Notes under the pieces: model-generated
Told to the model about the DNA's origin: nothing
Database searches by the model: none
What the model saw: the letters and a program-made list of their open reading frames with translations, nothing else
Program-made: the position numbers and the translations under genes
Shown: in pieces, positions 1 to 13,200 of the stretch
Numbering within the stretch: the stretch's first letter is position 1
Layout of the letters: each line of letters starts with the position of its first letter
Source: Dimargaris cristalligena
Taxonomy: Eukaryota > Kickxellomycota > Dimargaritomycetes > Dimargaritales > Dimargaritaceae
Assembly (NCBI GenBank): GCA_027576995.1
Contig: JANBQC010000135.1
Location: 1 to 54,012 of the forward strand
DNA length: 54,012 nt
Direction: 5' to 3'

Positions 1-3000
1 AGCACGAAATAGAGGTGGACGGTTAGCCTGCGCTAGTCGAGAGACTGGAGAAGGCTGTGATGAATGGTGATGATGATTCTGTAGACTGGGGAGGCGACCA
101 GGGGGGTTTTATAGGTAATGAGTCCACCAGATGCAAAGCGAGGTGGATACGCCAACCTGTCCAGCATAATGGGACCAGGCCAAGATGTGCAGGCTGAAGT
201 CACTGTCTCTGGTTTTGGCACTCTACGGGACGGAGAGGGTCTCGAGGATAATATCAACGGAAATAGTTAGGGCGTACAACCGCCGGGATGAGTCGTAAAG
301 TGGCATTCGCCCTACCGGCTGGGTTGCACTCATATCGCGGCCGTGATTACATTACTACCGTCGAAAGCCAGCTCTTAATCCCCCCAGGCCAATGATGTTT
401 TACGCGGCAAAGAACGGAAAGAAGGCCAACTTGGCTTGACCCATGGGCTCGTACGAGTGCTCCCGCCGTACATTGTGTACCACCCTGGCCCTTTATCCTC
501 TTTTCCCACTGTTCACTTTTATTTTTTCTTCCGCTACCATTTAAGCGGCTAACTTACTTTCCTAAAATATCCCAGTATAGTTGTCTATAGCGAGACATCC
601 ACTCGGGTGTGTTCCAAAAATTATTGCTTTACAATCGCGCATGTTCTCTGCAATTTTATACATATGAGGTGAATAATGGACAGTTAAGAATTACTGTGGT
701 GTTTCTACTTTTCTATAGCTACATAACATCTGTATGTATTAAAGTCATAATTTTGAAGGCCATGGGCGTTGGTATGGATAGTCTGTCTAGTAAACGGGTA
801 GATGGAAGGGCCATCGGCTAACACGGCCAAATGATGCTAAAGGTGGCACACAAATCACTAGTCAACAGGGCCAATCTATACTGTCTTAGACCGCCGGATG
901 ATGGCGTCCTTTTGTTTTACTCGTCTTCGAGCTCAAAACGAGCCACCCGTGCTTTTTCCCAGACACAGTGCGCCCGGCCTGTATCTCTCCAGCCAACAAT
1001 GTTTATGAGCATTCGGACTTAGCTGTGTTTTCCTCCTTTCTTGCCCTGATGAATAGTCTGTAGGTTGTATCAGGTATGTCGGGGCTGGGTTTAGGTCTAG
1101 TTTCTGCCCAACTATGCCATAAATTTGCCTGCCTTTATCGAAGGCACCCTGTTATTTCCTCCATGTGACTCTACAACTTACATCAACCACTTTTGTTTTC
1201 CCCTCGTTTTCGGGATATGGGCATTCGAGGCATTAGGTATAATTTATGTTTATTCCTCTAACTTAAACTGCTTTGAGAGCCAATGGCCGAATCCTTGCTT
1301 TTAATTATAGGGCTTTATTCCTTCTTTGGGTCGCTAATTGGGACAGTCCCTAGTGATAGTAACTATGGGCGCAGTGGTTGTACCCACTGTAGTAGCAGAC
1401 CTGGTACTGATTGGTAAGTTGCAAAGGGTGCCCTATTCTGCGGTAACGCTTGTGCACCCTTTATACACAGCCACTTAGCGAGCAAGGGTCGAATGGTCCC
1501 CTGGCTTAATTATACAGTTATGCAGCTAAGGGCCGGAAATAGGGAGCGCTGCGATGCCGGAAAAATAAAGCGGGTTTGAGGCGAGAAGCAGGGCAATAAC
1601 TAACCTTTTAATTGAAAAGGGAGGAAGATGAGGAGAGTGGCCTATGAGCCTATTTCCTACATCCACCAATGAATCCAATGGTACCCAATAATACTATCCT
1701 GTCGGTTATGGCTGTGGCTGTGGCTTTTAGGCCTTAGACTCCGATACGGACCATACCTCAAGCAGCCAACACCCGTAGCACTACCCGTTCGCCCCGAACT
1801 ATACTTGGTCCTCATCTTTTAAGCCACTATTGGTCATGTCCGACATGACCCCCTTAACATGCCTCAATATGATCTACCTAACCTATCCACATGGCGGTGT
1901 TCCCTTAAAGCAAATTAACATATACGAATTCTGCAAGTAGTCCGGACTAGTTATCATGTACTCCCGCCTTGTTACCCGATTTATTCGACACCAAGTAAAT
2001 CGTAGGGCCACTTCCATTTATTATCCAAAAATAAAAACGTCCCATATTTTAACCCTCCGAGCCGTGACTTACTTTGTGAAACCCAAGCACATCTTCCAAG
2101 CCATGGGTAGAACTATTCATCGGGACTACCTCTACCCCGACTATTATTGTTTTGGCATTCTCAGCTTGGTTGAAAAAAACAGAGTATTTCGGTGAGATAA
2201 ATATGTGCACATGGATACTTGAGCACTAAGGCGGACCAACGGTGTACAATCACAAGGGAAACTGTAGTAATTTGCATAGATGGGAACGCTGGGCTTTGGC
2301 AAGGAAGACTTAACGACCCCAGCCTCTTAATCCCTAACACCACTCATGTAACTGGAGCTTTCGGACATCCTTTAGCCACTCATGTCTTCCTCACGACCCA
2401 AGGGATTCTAAAAATACAATCCTATTATTTAATTACATCATTTATATCCCTGGGTTTGTGAATGTTAACGATATGTAGAGCTCTTGTAAATACTCGAACA
2501 ATAATTATATTGAGACATTGTTGCGTCTAGTCGCGGTTTTTGAGGGGTGACCTAACGGTTCCCTACCCCATAACATTGTGTGCAGAGGGAGGGGCGGAGG
2601 GGTGATTTACGGACTAAAGAATGAAGGCCAAGCGGATTAAGCCTACCCTATGCCCCGTAATGTACCTGACCACGGCACCTCAATGAGATAATGAGAACCC
2701 CAATAGCCTGGCAATGCAACCCATGTGATAAGGGTATACGTTAAATATTAGTGTATACGGGTTTCTTTGAAATATTCCCAGAGGTCATAGATGTAACCAT
2801 GTCCTTGAAACCCTGTAACTAGGGACCAAATGTAAGAGGAGCTGAAGTTCGTATACCGTTATACGTTGATAAGTAGTGGCTATAAGCAGTTTGCAATGAG
2901 CCAAAGAAAATCTCAAAAGTAATTTTTACCCCCTGGTTAACGGTCAGGAAATAGGAGCCATCGAGAATAGCCGTCAACCTTTCAGCCTGGCATCCCAGAA

Positions 3001-5575
3001 TCGAACTTCCCTGTCAGAGTCAGAGTGCCGTATAGGCCAATTGATAAGAATACCAGACACGCCCAAGGGATACTCGAATACATTTTTCATCTACATATAC
3101 CAGATCCAGTGTGCATAGCTGGCCTGCGAATGATCAAAATATCGTAGGGTGGACTGATTTACGTACTAAAGGAATGCACTGAACTGACGAGCCGTGCAAG
3201 TTAAACGAACAGCCGATTTTTGTTATTACATTTTCTATTTTGGCCAGTATATGTCCGAATCATTATATACGCTTATCAAAAAGGTATGTATGTTTCCTAT
3301 GATACGATCAAGAGTGCTTGAAGGTTTATATGTATTCCATGCTCTTACACTTAGTTCGCCAAACCCTGCCTAACGGTGTCAGCCAAAGTGGGGTCAACAT
3401 TTCCAATATAAATTGAATTTAATCTATCGGTAGGTGGGGACCGTCTGTCAGGCGTGGCTGATTGTCAACCGAAAGTGGGTCAGTCATATGAGCCAGGAAG
3501 GAATGGAGGGCACCACAAGCCACCCGAAACTGAAACGGCAAATACTTTTTTTTTAGGGAACCGGGCCACATGCCCCCCTCCCAGGCCTATGCTTCAAGGA
3601 AACCGTACGGGGACATGCTAAACAGTAGGCCGAATCACCACGATGTAACAGAACCGCATTGATTGGCTTTACCATCGATCCACACGGCCGGTCATAATCG
3701 GTTTAATATCCAGAGAGTGCAGGGTGATAGTAAAGAGAGAATGAAGGAAGGAAAAGGGGTATGAGTAAGAGCCCGTGTATATCAACCTCGCACTCTTCTG
3801 TTACGGAAAGCCAACAGTTGCACCAACTAGGGACCATGTCCCGCGACTAGATAAGGGCCATTGTCTAGGCAAGGGTCCATAGGAGCCATGGTTACACCAT
3901 GTAACTCCAAGGCCTACGGCCGGTTGAATAGATCGGCAAAGGCCATTGTCCTTTGGCAGTACACGACATTAGGCATAGAACATGGAGATTATTCTTCGTT
4001 AAAGGTATTAGCGAACGGGATGCCATTCCTGTGGTTACATTAGACTAGGCGTATTTTCTTTTACATATAGAAACTACCATACTTAGCTCCAGCAACCGCA
4101 CCACTCGAACCATACACAGGACATCAATGAGTAGCATACCAGCTCCCTCGATAATTAGCCGGTCGATGAACGTTTTAAAGGTACTTGATGCCAAATCTCC
4201 CCACAGCCATTACCGACCACTGCATATGAGTGTAACCCTTCTTCTATCCAACGCTCTATAATATTCCCTCGTTTGCCTATTTTCCAATATCCCCAGCTAC
4301 CCTCCCCCGCCAGGTTTGGAAGAAGTAATCCCTAACCCACCTTCTCCCCACTCTCTTTCAGTTTCCCTCGCTCGCCATTGGAAGCCCAAGTCGCACTTTG
4401 TTGAACCTTACACCCCTGCTGTAACCGTTACAAAGGTCTGCCGGCTAGCAAAATAGAGGCTAGGTGCGTCATGTGAGGATAATGCCGTGGTCCAGATAGA
4501 TATGGTACTAAATACCATGAATCTTTCGGCGGGTTAATCAGTCGGGAACTCGGCTATTCAACAGCCTCCATACCACCTCCCTCCCCTCCTCACACTTCCC
4601 CCCACCGAGCGGATATCAGCCACCATTTCAATACAACCTAATGCCCCCACCCCCCTCCCTCTTTCCATAAAAATCTAATGAGGATACTGCGTTTCATGCA
4701 TCATTATTGTTTTCCATCGTAAAAATATACGCGATTTTAACTATTGTAATCTACTAAAGGACTATGGCATTACAGTAGCTTAGAGTTACAGTTAAGTATG
4801 GCTAAATCAATAACCGGACTGGCACGAGCTGAATAGAACTGTTCGTGTGGTTATTTTATACGAACATGAGTTGGCGAAGCGGGACCGTAGAGCAATCAAG
4901 GCATTGGGCCTAATTATCCAAGGGCTTCCTCCTACTTCAACCGCTGGCCCTCCGCCACATGTCGCACAACCCCCAATCTTCATACCAACCATCAACTCCA
5001 CCACCACCTCCTCCTTGCCCTGTCAGGCACTAAATGCCACCCCCTCCCTCGCTTCAACTGGTTTTCCGGCCTAGTTCGCACCATTCACTTGGTTCCAATA
5101 ATTTGATCATTCCCGATATTCAGGCACCGGCGCCATAACCCCCCAACGCCCTTACCATGACTCCCCCTGCTCCTCCCCGCCTTGTGAAACGTACTCCTTC
5201 ACCCCACTACAGGTGTAAATTGGGAGCTGAGGGCCCTTTGCCCTATCCCCCCTCCTTCGGGCAAATACGTTTTTGGACAACCGCCTGTACAGATCAGGGC
5301 CTCATATTCAACCAAACTGTAATAAGATTAAAAGTTCATATAGCGAATCATTATAGTGATATAATGAGAATATATATATATATAACCAGGTCATCTTCAG
5401 CAATTAAATGGAATAGGTGTGAAAAAAAAGCTCACCATTTAAAAATAAACGCGATCATATATATCAAAACGGCACTGATGAATTTAGATAGCCCTGGACA
5501 ATGTCAACGAAATAGCGACGACAGGCGACAATGGAAAGTTTGGAGCGTGGCCAGGTGACATAGACAGGCGTGTAT
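1..5575. other. Left-end region with no supported gene
   Basis: About 5.6 kb without a gene I can support. Open frames are short (the longest is 133 codons, at 5157-5558), lack splice-linked continuations and match no family I recognise. A minus-strand frame at 33-257 could be an exon of a gene that runs off the left edge, but nothing in it is diagnostic. A plus-strand frame at 4847-5074 has a weak resemblance to copia-type gag helices. Pyrimidine-rich stretches lie around 4250-4400 and 4560-4680. The right end abuts the 3' end of SLY1. Confidence 0.5.
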
Positions 5576-8500
5576 TTACTGAGTAGGCAACGGGGCTAAA
5601 TTGGTAAGTTGCTTTAAAAACTGGGTTGGGCTAGTAATTTCCGTTGAGCCATAAATGATGTTCTTGACCGGGTTAGACGCCTGTGGTAGATTCAAGGAAC
5701 GAATACCATACGCGCAATAAAACAATACGATTAGTTAATAGCATAATATTCCCACCAGAGATGTGATTCGAGATCCACCGCCTAGTGGAGTCAAGGATCA
5801 ATTCGACTTAGTACCCGAAGTGGTATCGGGTTTAAATACTCTAGAAAAAAAAAGTATTTGTGAGTAAGAAACTTACCTGAGCATACTGCTGTAGGTTCTG
5901 GTACTCGATATAGTTACCCCCGCCGATAACGAATACGACCGCATTCTGGAATTCCTGCCGCTGGCGGGGGGGTAGTTTACCCCCCGTACTAGCCAGGGCC
6001 CCCCGTTTGACCTGTTTGGGATCCAAGTAGAGGTATTCTTCCGTTGAAGCCAGGCCGGCCAGGGATGTGGATGAGCCGCCACTGCCAATACCACCGGAAC
6101 CGCTACCGCCCGCCCCGGGAATAGGGGATAAGGAGCCGAAGGCCGTGCGATCTACCCCACCACTGCCACACATCATGGCATCGAGAATCTTGGTAACGGG
6201 GAGGTCGCGGCGACTGGGAAGTAGGTTACGAACCCCCGAAATAATGCTGCCCAGATTACCTCCCCCCTCGCGAAGGTGATCCGTTAGCTATAATTAAACG
6301 CGGGCAAATATACACACATATATGAGTATATTATTTTTTTAAAATAAAATGGGCGGGATTAGTCTATATTTTCAAAGTCAGTGTTAGAAAGGGCAGTGTT
6401 GGAGTAATAATTGCACAGAGGGAATTCATTGTATGTTTACCTTGCTGCTGATATTGCTGAATCGACCCAAGAAGTCACTGGTTGTCCCTCCGGCCTTATT
6501 GACGGTGCTGGCCTGTGGATTAGTCATGCCCGTGATATTGCTCAGCGACTTTACTTGTTGGATATATTTAAGTGGAGTGAGATCACATCCCGCTTCCCGG
6601 AGGGCGTCCTCGAATTTCTTGAAATCGTCTTCACCCATGGCGGGCCCTTGGAGGTAGTAAATGATGAAAAGTCGGAGTTTGTCCTCGGCCCCAGTCTTTT
6701 CTTTGTCTTGGACAGCTTCGAGGATAGCCGCTTTATTCTATATGTAATAGATATGGGTGTATTTGTGCATGGGTGTGGGTGTGTGTCGGATAAGGGCAAT
6801 CATGAAGTTAGAAATAATGGGAGGTATAGGGGCATAAATTGCAGGCACAATAAGCCAACTCAACCCATTGACCACTCTTTCGGCACGGGCATCACTAATC
6901 ATTATGTGACTTACCTGTTTTTGGATATTCTCTTCCAGCTGGAAAAACACGTCCAGCTGCCGATCCTTGATTACCTCCAACAACGCCGTCGCAATATTCA
7001 TATGCATGTCGATCATCGCCTTACGGGCCGTCAGCTCCGGCAGAGCACTAATGGCCGTTTTCAGCAATTTCGTATTGGCGGACATGTCCATTTGGTTGAT
7101 TTCATCGAAACTGGACACCCCGCCCATTCGGGTGATTTCCTCCGCTTCCTTTTTGAATCGGTTACTTTCCTCGTCGATTTCAACGGCCACTTGGGGGAAG
7201 GGATTGGCGGCATTTTGGGCCCAGAACGTGTCGGTGGGACTGACGTTAAACACTTTTTTGGTCGGCACCCGGCTGGCCGCATCGTGACCACTGGCGGCCC
7301 CGGCGCCGCTGGTCGTGGCGGTATATTGGACCCGATTGAGTTGGAGATCCAGGGCGTCGTGCACTAGAGCCTGGTAAGTCCAGGAATGACTCAGCATGGT
7401 GGGTAGGTCAAAATGCCGGTCCAATAGGACTAGAACGGTCCGCTGGTGGGCCGTTACTCCATCGAGTACCCCCGAGGCGTCGGAAAATAAACTATACCTG
7501 GAATTTGCTACATTTTCACGTAGGCGGGAATCCAGCTTCTGAGCCACCATCTCCGCGGCACCGCCTCGCGGGGATCGAATGATAGGGACCACGTCTACAA
7601 AAAAAAACACAGATTCACACAAGTGCAAATTGGTATGGGTTAAGAAGATATCCCATGTATTTCGATTCCGAGAGAGAGAGGGAGAGAGAGTTATGTATCT
7701 AAAAATACTGACCCCTCCCTTCTACAGGACTCTGTGCGAATGATGAAAGGAATTGTGGGCCAACTTACTCATCGTGGTAAACACCGTAAAGAGCGAATCG
7801 ACAATTTGGCCGATTAACTGTTCGATCATGGTATCCGACGCCTTGGGGTCATTCAGAGTCACGAAGGTATGCTGCATACTGAGGGTAAAGAAGCTAGGCT
7901 CTGGGCACACGAAGCTGAGGTACTGGTCGTAGATCTGGGCGATTTGGTGGCCCTTGTTGGACCGGGCCACGGCAGCGGCCAAATCCTCCAGAAGCGGGCG
8001 GGGAATGGGCTTGGTAAAGTTAATATAGTACAAGTCATAGAGGTTCTTGGCGATATCCTAAAATGCAATAGCCGGATAATCAGGTGGAACAATAATTAGG
8101 GATAGGAGGTGAGTCGGAGACTAAGTGGAGCTAATGAACGGGTTGGTCATAGTGTCAGTGGGCGGGAATAGATGGGCCGAAAAGAGAAAGGGCGATGTAC
8201 GAGACTGATGTCTTCGACCGTTCCGGTGCTAAAATTGAATCACTTCCACCCTCTTTCCTGATATATAATCCAAAGCCTAGCCATTAGATAACACCTACCT
8301 GTGCTATACTCTGGATGTTTTCGGAGGTTGGCTGAACAAAGTAGATGGCCGGGGCATCTGTAATAGGAACGCGCTCCTTGGTCAACGGCCTGGATAACAA
8401 TACGAATAATAATTACCATATTAGTAAATCAGTTATACTATACAACCATAGTGGCCGCAATACGTCCATGGAATCACCCTAGAGTCCGGAGAGCCGCATA

Positions 8501-9176
8501 GGATCAGTATTCGATACCTTGGAATAAAATAGTATTATATGCTGTAGGTAATAAACACAGAGCCCTGCCTTCTCCTTCGGCACCGTGCTTTACGAAGGTA
8601 TTTTAACTTCATCAACCTACATGTGTACGGTAATGCCGTTATCCCGCAAGTCGTTAACCTTAAACAACGTGGAAATCATATCCTGGGCGAATCGGTCGAA
8701 GACCAGTATTTTCCAGGTCGGTAGAGCATCCCCGCCATCCCCTCCGGATTCCTTATCCCCGGGATAACTAGGATTGGATCCAGGCACTGCGGTGGCCTCA
8801 TTCGACAGCGGGTGGTTGAGGTTGAGCAGCCGCTGGATGGCCGCTACAGGTTGAAGACGGGTGGTAATGGATATAATATAAGTAATGCGGATACATAAAG
8901 CAGCGGTGGTTTGTGAGTAGGTAGACCAGGTTTCTCATTGAGGGGGTAGAGGGGGGTTAGAGATAAATTGGCTTGGTAACCAGTTATGGTTAAATAAAAG
9001 AAGACTAGCGGTCTATTGGGATAGCCCAACACGCCGACTTGACCGCGGAGTAGACATGGGTCAGAGCTTAATAGTCAGCCATGGAGTCACCAAATCGGCT
9101 AAGGATGAAACGTGTTCCCTAACTTACCTATTTGTTTGTCACGCAGACTGGGTCCAGAAGAAACCGGGGGGTTCAT
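5576..9176 (-). CDS. SLY1: SLY1, Sec1/Munc18-family SNARE regulator (ER-Golgi)
   Basis: Sec1/Munc18-family protein that binds the syntaxin Sed5 and promotes SNARE assembly in ER-Golgi transport; cytosolic and peripheral on membranes. Eight exons keep phase throughout: 9128-9176, 8621-8843, 8299-8389, 7769-8057, 6915-7594, 6441-6737, 5877-6287 and 5576-5680, giving 714 aa (yeast Sly1 is 666). It is collinear with Sly1 from the N-terminal SLRDKQI and the [12 protein letters not shown] block, through [53 protein letters not shown] and [18 protein letters not shown], to [16 protein letters not shown]. The last exon supplies the typical ending [18 protein letters not shown]. Most donors read GTAAGT or a close variant; introns run from about 150 to 284 bases. 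The start at 9176 is the ATG directly before SLRDKQI. A Gly/Ser-rich insert precedes the EEYLYLDP motif. Family assignment is firm; exon ends are by eye. Confidence 0.95.
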
Positions 9177-10240
9177 CGTGGTCAAAGTAAGGGGGAGGAG
9201 GGCTAGGCGGCTGTCCGTGGATGGAGATGGAATTGGAAATGATAGGAGATGTAATAGATATCAAGAAGCTAATAATAGGTAGAATATACGATTGTACCGA
9301 ATGAATAGAATGGAGTTTGAAATAGGAGTGGCCTGGGAGGTTAAAGTCACATGAGGAGGATTGGTGGTTACATGGGGCGGATGAAGTTCTCTGATAGGCA
9401 TATGAGGGAGTTGCGATTTAAGGCTAACTTTCCCCTTAGTATAGTGTAGTCTCCCCCCCCATTATATTGTATAGATTAAACCCAGTCATCTCAAACATCA
9501 ATAGTCGATTGGCTAGATTATTAACAGAAGTTCGATGTCGTCTGGTGCCAAAGGTGTGGAAATGGCTATGGAACTGGTGGAACAATTTTATTGAACGCCT
9601 TACGCCCTCCCAGGATTATTCATAGTGGAGGGGTGAAGAGACTATGAATGCAAAAATAGCGTGGTGTGGTAGAAGTGAAAATGCGTAACAATACATATAT
9701 AATTTAGTAGGACTGTGTTTCCGGATGTACGGTGCAGCGAAATAGGCAAAGTCGCGAAAGCAATTGCGGGCGGGTTAATAAGCGAGAGACATGTGTTATT
9801 CAAGTGACGACGCTGATACGATAAGACTCCATAATGCAAAAGAATATAGCAATAATAAACCACGAAAGTTGGGCAGGAAGGGGAGGGGGGAAAAGAAGCA
9901 CCGATACTAAAAGGCGATGCTAATTAGAGAGTTCGGTCAGAGAATCATAACTAGCGTTCCAGTTTTCTTTTTGGCGAGTGAATGTGCAATCATAGGCAAC
10001 AACTTCATGTGGGCCTATTTTGAAGCGAGTTACATAATGGTACTAAATGGTGGATGAAGGGAGAGGACATGGCGAAGGCATTATAATAACGGGAACTTCA
10101 TAACTGGAAATGTAGCCGTTTAGTCGGGCTGTCCACGCAAAAGAATGAGAGTAGGAGCAGTCGATATGGGAATATAGTATCTTAAGCTTGACGACCCCCT
10201 CGCCGGCCATTGTAGGTAGGGGGGGGGGAATATAACCCAA
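9177..10240. other. Spacer between SLY1 and the SANT/JAMM gene
   Basis: About 1.06 kb between the SLY1 start and the stop codon of the upstream minus-strand gene. It should hold the SLY1 promoter and the 3' UTR of the SANT/JAMM gene. I see no coding frame with support and no RNA gene. Confidence 0.6.
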
Positions 10241-13200
10241 TCACCAATTAGCAGCCGACTCCATAATACCGCGGAGGAAATAATCCGTTTGCAGTTGCTC
10301 CGGCGAGACCTGGAGTTGAAAAGTGAATGGGTTGAGAGGGCGGATACTGGGAACGGGGGTGGTTGCGGTTGTCTTCGAAGATAAGGGGTCGATAGTCGGT
10401 ATTTCTTCCGACCTAGCAGTTGCTTCAGGAGCAGCTTGGGCAGGTTCCTGGGTAATAGTAGAGTCGGGCGATACAGCCAAAGTGGCCAGCGCCAGTTCAG
10501 TCGAGTCACGTAGGGCAATGGTGTCTGGCGACTCGTTATCGTCCAAACTCTTTGATTCATCGACTTGCATGGAAGTAGACTCCGGTACAGTCTCTTCCAC
10601 TGGCTCGGCCTTGACCTTATTATTCATTTCCGTAAGGGTGGTAGTGGTAAGGGTCGCCACATTGGGTGTAGTTTCATTAACCCCGGATGTTGATGGTAAG
10701 TCCCGAACCCAACTCATACGGAAAGTCAGACTGGTTAGTAGTTTCTGCAGACGAGTCTCGGCCGACCCAGGCTTCCAAGTTTCGTGAAGGATACACCGCA
10801 GAGGCTCAGCACGGCAAAAGGCCAAGAGAGGTAAAAAGAGATCGGCCTGCCAGGTGGGTAGGGCATTATCCTCTTGGTAGTTGAAGGTCAACCGTTTGGC
10901 GATAATCGATGGGTCGCTCACTTGGGAGAGGTCCAGTTCGTGGTGGTACGGGGCCGTCGTTATCATCGCAGACGATGTTAGAGATTCTGGGGTTACCTCC
11001 GCCCCTTCGACTCCCACCGTTGTGACATCTAGCCCCCGTCGTGGGGTATCCACGTAAAACCAATTTACGACTGATACAGAGCCAGGTAACTGGGGATCGT
11101 AGGGCCCGACAATGGCACCCACAAAGGGTTCGGTGTTACTTTCCTGGTTTCGGAACAGGGCCTGGTAGCTGCACTGATTCTCCAGGTCCACCAGGGAGGG
11201 GTCGGGTAAGAAGCAGGGGTGGGAATGGTACCATCCGACAACCTGGAGGTCCCGCTCTCGGATTTGGGAACGCACCTCGAATTCCGAGGTAGGGTCCATT
11301 TCCACATTGACACTGGCGTTTTGGCCCGGGGTTTGCAGGGCCCGGCAAGGGAACGCGTATTGGACGGTGAGCTCCTTACGGGTCGGACTCCAGGTACCAG
11401 CCAAGAAACCGATAATTTCGGATTGCATCAGGTGGGAATGGAAATCCATGCCTACGAACGCGTTGGAGTGGACGGCCATACGGAAGGGTTGGCAGCCGGG
11501 AGTATCGGAGGCAGGGGGGCCGTGGAAGGCCGTACATTTGACCTGAGAAAGGGGGTCAGTATCGTCGGGTAGACCGCCGCCCAATCGCACTGAGCGGGTG
11601 CGCGAACTACGGAGACGCGATTTGGCGTAATCCGTGCGTGCGGTACTGATCGGGAGAGTAGGGTGGAAGGATTCCGGAGTGGAAGCCTTTGGCTGAGAGG
11701 AAGGTGGTGGGGTGGGTGAAGGGGCCCGAGGTAAGGGAGGGGGGGCCGCCTTGGCAACCTCGGGTTTTGGAGGACGAGGGATCGGGGATGCTGGAGTTTT
11801 AGTAATGACCTGTTTGGGTCCGCGGAGTTTGCCCATTCCCGGTGCCCGAGTGAAGGCACTCTCGTTGAGCGCCGCAGCGTTGAAGGGTACGCTTGGCTCA
11901 CTAGTCGATTCAGCGACTGGAGCAATGGATGCTGTGGTAGTGGTAGTGGTAGTGGTGGGGGTGACAGTAATGGGGGTGGTGGCGACGGTGATACCGGTCG
12001 GTGGGGCTTCTGCGGACGGTATCGGCTCAACCACAGGCTCGGTCGGTTCAGCAGGTACCTCCACGGGTTTGGCCCCATTATCCAACTTATCGGGTAGGTC
12101 GGTGGATTCTGTAGCCTCTAGGGTGAATGGATTCGCCGAAGGGGCTACATGAACAGGCTTGGGTGACGGGGCAGACGATGTAGCAGTCGAGGGTAATGAC
12201 GATGGAGCTGTTCGGGGCGACTGAGTCTTCTTGCCCAGGTAGACGCGGGCTGATGCCGAGTTGGGGTCCAATGGTTGGCCTGACAGAGTATAGCCGGTGC
12301 CGGATTCTTGGACCTTCAAAGGGAGCGGTAGATTATCACGGTACAATTTGATAAAGTGCTTTTGGGCATGGCTGCGAATCGACTTTTCGTCGCGAGTACC
12401 AATATGGGCCACCACCTTTTTCCAGTCCCGACCGAAGAGTTCCAGGGCTTCTATAAACCGCTGGCGCTCGTCATCCAAATAGCCCCCCGTGCGATAGCCA
12501 TTGACATCCAGACTGGGGGCGTGATCAGCGTCCACACGAGCCCGCTTAGTGGCCCGGGCCCGGCCAGAGGTACCACTGGTGGATTTAGCAACTGAAGGAT
12601 CGGAGGGGCGGTCACTCAATGCACTGGAAACCAGTGGGCTAGTCTCGTCATCAGTTACGGGAGGGGCGGTTTCTTTACGTCCCCGTGGGGCCCGATCCTT
12701 CGCTGAAGCGGATGATTTAGGGGGTCGACAGTCAGCGGTATCGGTTCCCAAGCTCCGTCGGGGTCGACCACGGGTTCCTCCACCTCCGCCACCCCGCCGA
12801 CCTCCGCCTTGGGGTCGGGACCCCATGGGGTTATAATCATCATCTTCATCGCTAAAATTACCATCACTGTCGTCGCCTCGACCGCCGCTACGAGCCGCTG
12901 ATCGGCTAGAAAATTGACCCGTATGATCGTACTCGGCATAGTAATTGGCGGAGGTTGTAGTAGACTGCCGACCGCCCCCGTAATCGGAGTCATAATATCC
13001 CCCTTGATCCTGCTGGAGCAGTTGAGCAATCAGAGCGGAACTCATGGCTTCCTCCTCTTGGGCAGTTAGATTGGCAGTGGGCGGGGATGACGCACGCTCG
13101 CGCTTTTTTCGACCGGGAGTGCCGCGCTTTCGACCGCGCGGGGCGCCGCTTTTGGGACCCGGGGCGGAGATATTGGATGATCCGGGGGTATCTGCCGATA

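Noticed and set aside
5764..5876. A nearer acceptor and TACTAAG-like branch point that would end SLY1 early
   Set aside because: Those readings give short non-conserved tails, whereas the acceptor at 5681-5682 gives the family-specific ending [16 protein letters not shown].
6411..7367. A 318-codon plus-strand open frame opposite SLY1
   Set aside because: It is antisense to conserved SLY1 exons and runs through their introns; its His/Gly/Arg-rich content reflects the opposite-strand codons.
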